A program made the translations under genes and the position numbers. From the NCBI GenBank assembly GCA_048270225.1, contig JBLWTG010000001.1:62001-126000 (forward strand): a stretch of 64,000 nucleotides of DNA, read 5' to 3'. Position 1 is the first letter of the stretch. Each line of letters starts with the position of its first letter. The notes beneath the pieces are model-generated. The model worked only from the letters and a program-made list of their open reading frames with translations, was not told the DNA's origin and ran no database searches. Positions 62,277-64,000 of the stretch are shown one piece after another. The stretch is from Allopusillimonas sp048270225. Lineage in GTDB: Bacteria > Pseudomonadota > Gammaproteobacteria > Burkholderiales > Burkholderiaceae_B.

Positions 62277-62589
62277 AGCGAACTTCCTCGCGCCTGGCTG
62301 GCATCGACTCTGCCGCCCCCGCCGTTTTTTTGGGAGGGCTGAATGTCTCTACCTGGCAGCGCTTTGCGCGAGTTTCGCCGGCGGCTCGTAGGTATTTGCT
62401 TGGTTCTCGCAAGGTGGTGGGGACAGCGTGATTACGGATTTTTCTTCAGCCTGTTGGATGTCGTTGAAAGAGCAGCGGGATTGAACGCGCCGGTGCGCCT
62501 CTCTAGGGAACTGATATAAACAAAATTGCTTGTAAATATGATCAATTTTGTTTATCTTAAGCGCTTGCCTAACAAGTAAAGGAGGTGCG
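62277..62589. other. Intergenic region between the Bug gene and hicA
   Basis: The 313-bp interval shows no credible gene. The first 230 bp hold no terminator or repeat I can support; the last part contains the AT-rich inverted repeat and promoter of the hicAB operon. Base composition drops sharply in A+T-rich direction from about 62510. Confidence 0.6.
62516..62558 (+). promoter_or_regulatory. hicAB promoter within a 13-bp inverted repeat
   Basis: ATAAACAAAATTG (62516-62528) and its exact complement CAATTTTGTTTAT (62543-62555) flank a 14-base spacer. TTGTAA (62530-62535) and TATCTT (62553-62558) with 17 bp between them form a plausible promoter, so a dimeric binder on the repeat would block it. 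HicB-type antitoxins autoregulate in this way. Confidence 0.6.
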
Positions 62590-62766
62590 GTGAAGCAAAG
62601 CGAGTTCAAGCGGTGGCTCGCTTCCCAGGGAGTGACTTTTGTGGAGGGAGCAAATCACACGAAAGCCTATTATCAGGAGAGGCAAACCACTCTTCCAAGG
62701 CATCCGGGCAAGGAAATCCGGGAGCCGCTCAGGAAGCTAATCATTAAGCAGTTAGGTTTGAAATAA
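62590..62766 (+). CDS. hicA: HicA-type toxin (mRNA interferase)
   Basis: A 58-residue protein with the single dsRBD-like HicA fold: KQSEFKRWLASQGVTFVEGANHTKAYYQERQTTLPRHPGKEIREPLRKLIIKQLGL. The His of GANHTK (residue 23) is the likely catalytic residue. HicA cleaves mRNA and tmRNA. The start is the GTG at 62590, preceded by AAAGGAGG (62578-62585); the in-frame ATG at 62548 lies inside the inverted repeat and is rejected. hicB follows after 51 bp. Confidence 0.9.
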   Translation: MKQSEFKRWLASQGVTFVEGANHTKAYYQERQTTLPRHPGKEIREPLRKLIIKQLGLK

Positions 62767-62817
62767 ATGGACGCCCCGTAATGAAGGGCCCAACTCGGCA
62801 AATACCGCACAAATAGT

Positions 62818-63234
62818 ATGGCTCGATATCCTGCTCATATTGAACCGGGCGATGGAGGCTTTACAGTCTCGTTTCGAGATATCCCGGAAGCATTGACCTG
62901 CGGGGACACCCTCGAGGACGCCAAGGAAATGGCAACAGATGCGCTGCGTACCGCCATGGATTTTTATTTCGAGGATCGCCGGCCGGTTCCGTTTCCTTCT
63001 GCCGTAAAAAACGGAGAGGTGCTGATTGATCTGCCTGCCAGTGCGTGGGCGAAGGTTCTGCTGCTCAATGAAATGCTGGCGCAGGGGGTGACGCCGGCCG
63101 AGCTTGCGCGGCGGCTTGGAACGCGCCCGCAGGATGTGAATCGCATCGTCAATTTGGATCACACCACCAAGATCGACACGATCGGCGCTGCACTGGCCTG
63201 CCTGGGCCGTGACATGGAGATATCAGTCCGGTAG
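62818..63234 (+). CDS. hicB: HicB-type antitoxin
   Basis: A 138-residue antitoxin. N-terminal partial RNase-H-like HicB domain: YPAHIEPGDGGFTVSFRDIPEALTCGDTLEDAKEMATDALRTAMDFYFEDRRPVPFPSA (residues about 4-62). C-terminal HTH: LNEMLAQGVTPAELARRLGTRPQDVNRIVNLDHTTKIDTIGAALACLGRDMEI (about 83-135), which would bind the upstream repeat and repress the operon. It neutralises the HicA toxin by blocking its active site. Confidence 0.93.
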   Translation: MARYPAHIEPGDGGFTVSFRDIPEALTCGDTLEDAKEMATDALRTAMDFYFEDRRPVPFPSAVKNGEVLIDLPASAWAKVLLLNEMLAQGVTPAELARRLGTRPQDVNRIVNLDHTTKIDTIGAALACLGRDMEISVR

Positions 63235-63262
63235 GGTTGGAACGAAGATTGTGTCCCAACTC

Positions 63263-63304
63263 AAGAAAAAAGGGCTTACGCATGATCTACGTAAACCCTT
63301 GATT
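63263..63304 (-). terminator. tRNA-Pro terminator
   Basis: AAGGG-C-TTACG (63270-63280) pairs with CGTAA-A-CCCTT (63290-63300) with one C/A mismatch. On the minus strand TTTTTT follows the stem, so it ends the tRNA transcript about 20 bp after the tRNA. On the plus strand GATTTTCC follows, so weak termination of hicAB is also possible. Confidence 0.65.
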
Positions 63305-63319
63305 TTCCTGCTGAAACTA

Positions 63320-63396
<77 letters not shown>

Positions 63397-63516
63397 ACTT
63401 CGTTACAGCCAAGCAATATAGCATATAAATGCACTCAATAACGCCGGGCAGGCGTTCGGGGCAGAAATTTACTTGGTGTTATCTCTACTTTGCGCGCAGG
63501 CGCGATGCTTGCGGCG

Positions 63517-63545
63517 CCTGCCTGGTCGATGCCATGCCAGGCAGG
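63517..63545 (-). terminator. Hairpin downstream of the CBS-domain gene
   Basis: CCTGCCTGG and CCAGGCAGG form a perfect 9-bp stem with an 11-base loop, beginning 17 bp after the stop at 63562 in the direction of that gene. A further CAGGCGC/GCGCCTG pair overlaps it. There is no U-tract. Confidence 0.4.
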
Positions 63546-63561
63546 ATAGTGACAATGCGCG

Positions 63562-64000
63562 TCACGGCGTCTCGGCGGCCATTCCGGTTTCGACCAGTAT
63601 TTTGGCGATGCGACGGCCTTCGCGCTCCAGAATCTCGAAGCGCAGGTCGCCGCGGGTGCTGGGCACCACGATGTGGTCGCCTATGTCCGGCAGGCGACCG
63701 AACTGGCTCAGCAGATACCCCGCCACGGTGCTGTATTCGTCCGAGTCATCCATCAGTCCTTCGACCTGCACGGTCTGCTCGAACTGGTGCATATCGGTGG
63801 CGCCTTCCACAATCCAGCGGTTTTCCCGGTCGATGATGATGTCGGGCGTTTCGTCTTCGTCGGGAAAGTCGCCGGCGATGGCCTCGAAAACATCGATGGG
63901 CGTAACCAGGCCCTCTACCGCGCCGAATTCGTTGATCACGACCACCAACTGTCCGCGCGCGGCCTTGAGGGTTTCCATGAGATCGAGGATGCGTACCGTT
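63562..64000 (-). CDS. CorC/HlyC-type CBS-domain protein (partial, 5' end off the window)
   Basis: The last 145 codons of a TerC/CorC-HlyC-family protein. Visible are the end of the second CBS domain (TVRILDLMETLKAARGQLVVVINEFGAVEGLVTPIDVFEAIAGDFPDEDE) and the transporter-associated C-terminal domain (RWIVEGATDMHQFEQTVQVEGLMDDSDEYSTVAGYLLSQFGRLPDIGDHIVVPSTRGDLRFEILEREGRRIAKILV). Such proteins are membrane-anchored by TerC or DUF21 segments, or soluble, and are linked to Mg2+ efflux or metal handling; the membrane part is outside the window. Confidence 0.9.
   Translation of the reverse strand, partial: TVRILDLMETLKAARGQLVVVINEFGAVEGLVTPIDVFEAIAGDFPDEDETPDIIIDRENRWIVEGATDMHQFEQTVQVEGLMDDSDEYSTVAGYLLSQFGRLPDIGDHIVVPSTRGDLRFEILEREGRRIAKILVETGMAAETP

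Noticed and set aside
62349..62609. An 86-codon minus-strand frame across the hicA promoter region
   Set aside because: It runs through the inverted repeat and the start of hicA, has no ribosome site and no recognisable domain.

Overview
The window reads as a chromosomal segment of a betaproteobacterium in the order Burkholderiales, most likely family Alcaligenaceae (Bordetella/Achromobacter relatives). The reasons are high G+C, the housekeeping order greA / yhbY / rlmE / ftsH / folP / glmM followed by ppx / ppk / pstSCAB, a Bug-type (tripartite tricarboxylate family) binding protein, and the abundance of LysR and IclR regulators beside amino-acid and organic-acid uptake systems. The genus cannot be fixed from sequence alone. 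No insertion sequence, phage gene or CRISPR array was seen.

Layout. 1-5785: the edge of a branched-chain amino-acid-type binding protein (partial), a YchJ-like protein, a LysR/MFS divergent pair, a histidine phosphatase and a uracil/xanthine-type NCS2 permease. 6052-12155: core genes greA, yhbY (opposite strand), rlmE, ftsH, folP and glmM. 12220-20853: a phosphate-limitation block with an OlsB-like acyltransferase, divergent ppx and ppk1, and pstSCAB. PHO boxes lie in front of ppk1 (one) and pstS (two in tandem); phoU is not downstream of pstB. 20905-32147: a seven-gene minus-strand operon joining two gamma-glutamyltransferases and two dipeptide-type binding proteins to one complete ABC importer, with a divergent LysR gene. 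32246-36149: IclR regulator, polar amino-acid ABC importer and formimidoylglutamase (HutG). 36181-41025: DoxX, a truncated AMP-ligase fragment, a DUF1127-like small protein, LysR plus MTA/SAH nucleosidase, and an acyl-CoA synthetase. 41276-45927: a complete Liv-type importer. 45924-52891: a small exported His/Lys-rich protein, an MHS-family transporter, a GMC oxidoreductase, IclR, a family-25 glycosyltransferase and a LysE/LysG pair.

52899-62276 is the most distinctive region. Eight minus-strand genes (SDR reductase, MaoC hydratase, NDP-forming acyl-CoA ligase, citryl-CoA-lyase-like protein, acyl-CoA dehydrogenase, IclR, CaiB CoA-transferase, enoyl-CoA hydratase) are divergent from a Bug solute-binding protein. 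Together they look like a self-contained acyl-CoA catabolic pathway for an unidentified organic acid. The divergent promoters appear to share one -35 hexamer, and a perfect palindrome sits on the predicted start of the Bug transcript.

62590-64000: a HicAB toxin-antitoxin pair behind an AT-rich 13-bp inverted repeat, tRNA-Pro(TGG) on the minus strand with its terminator, and the 3' part of a CorC/HlyC-type CBS-domain protein running off the right edge.
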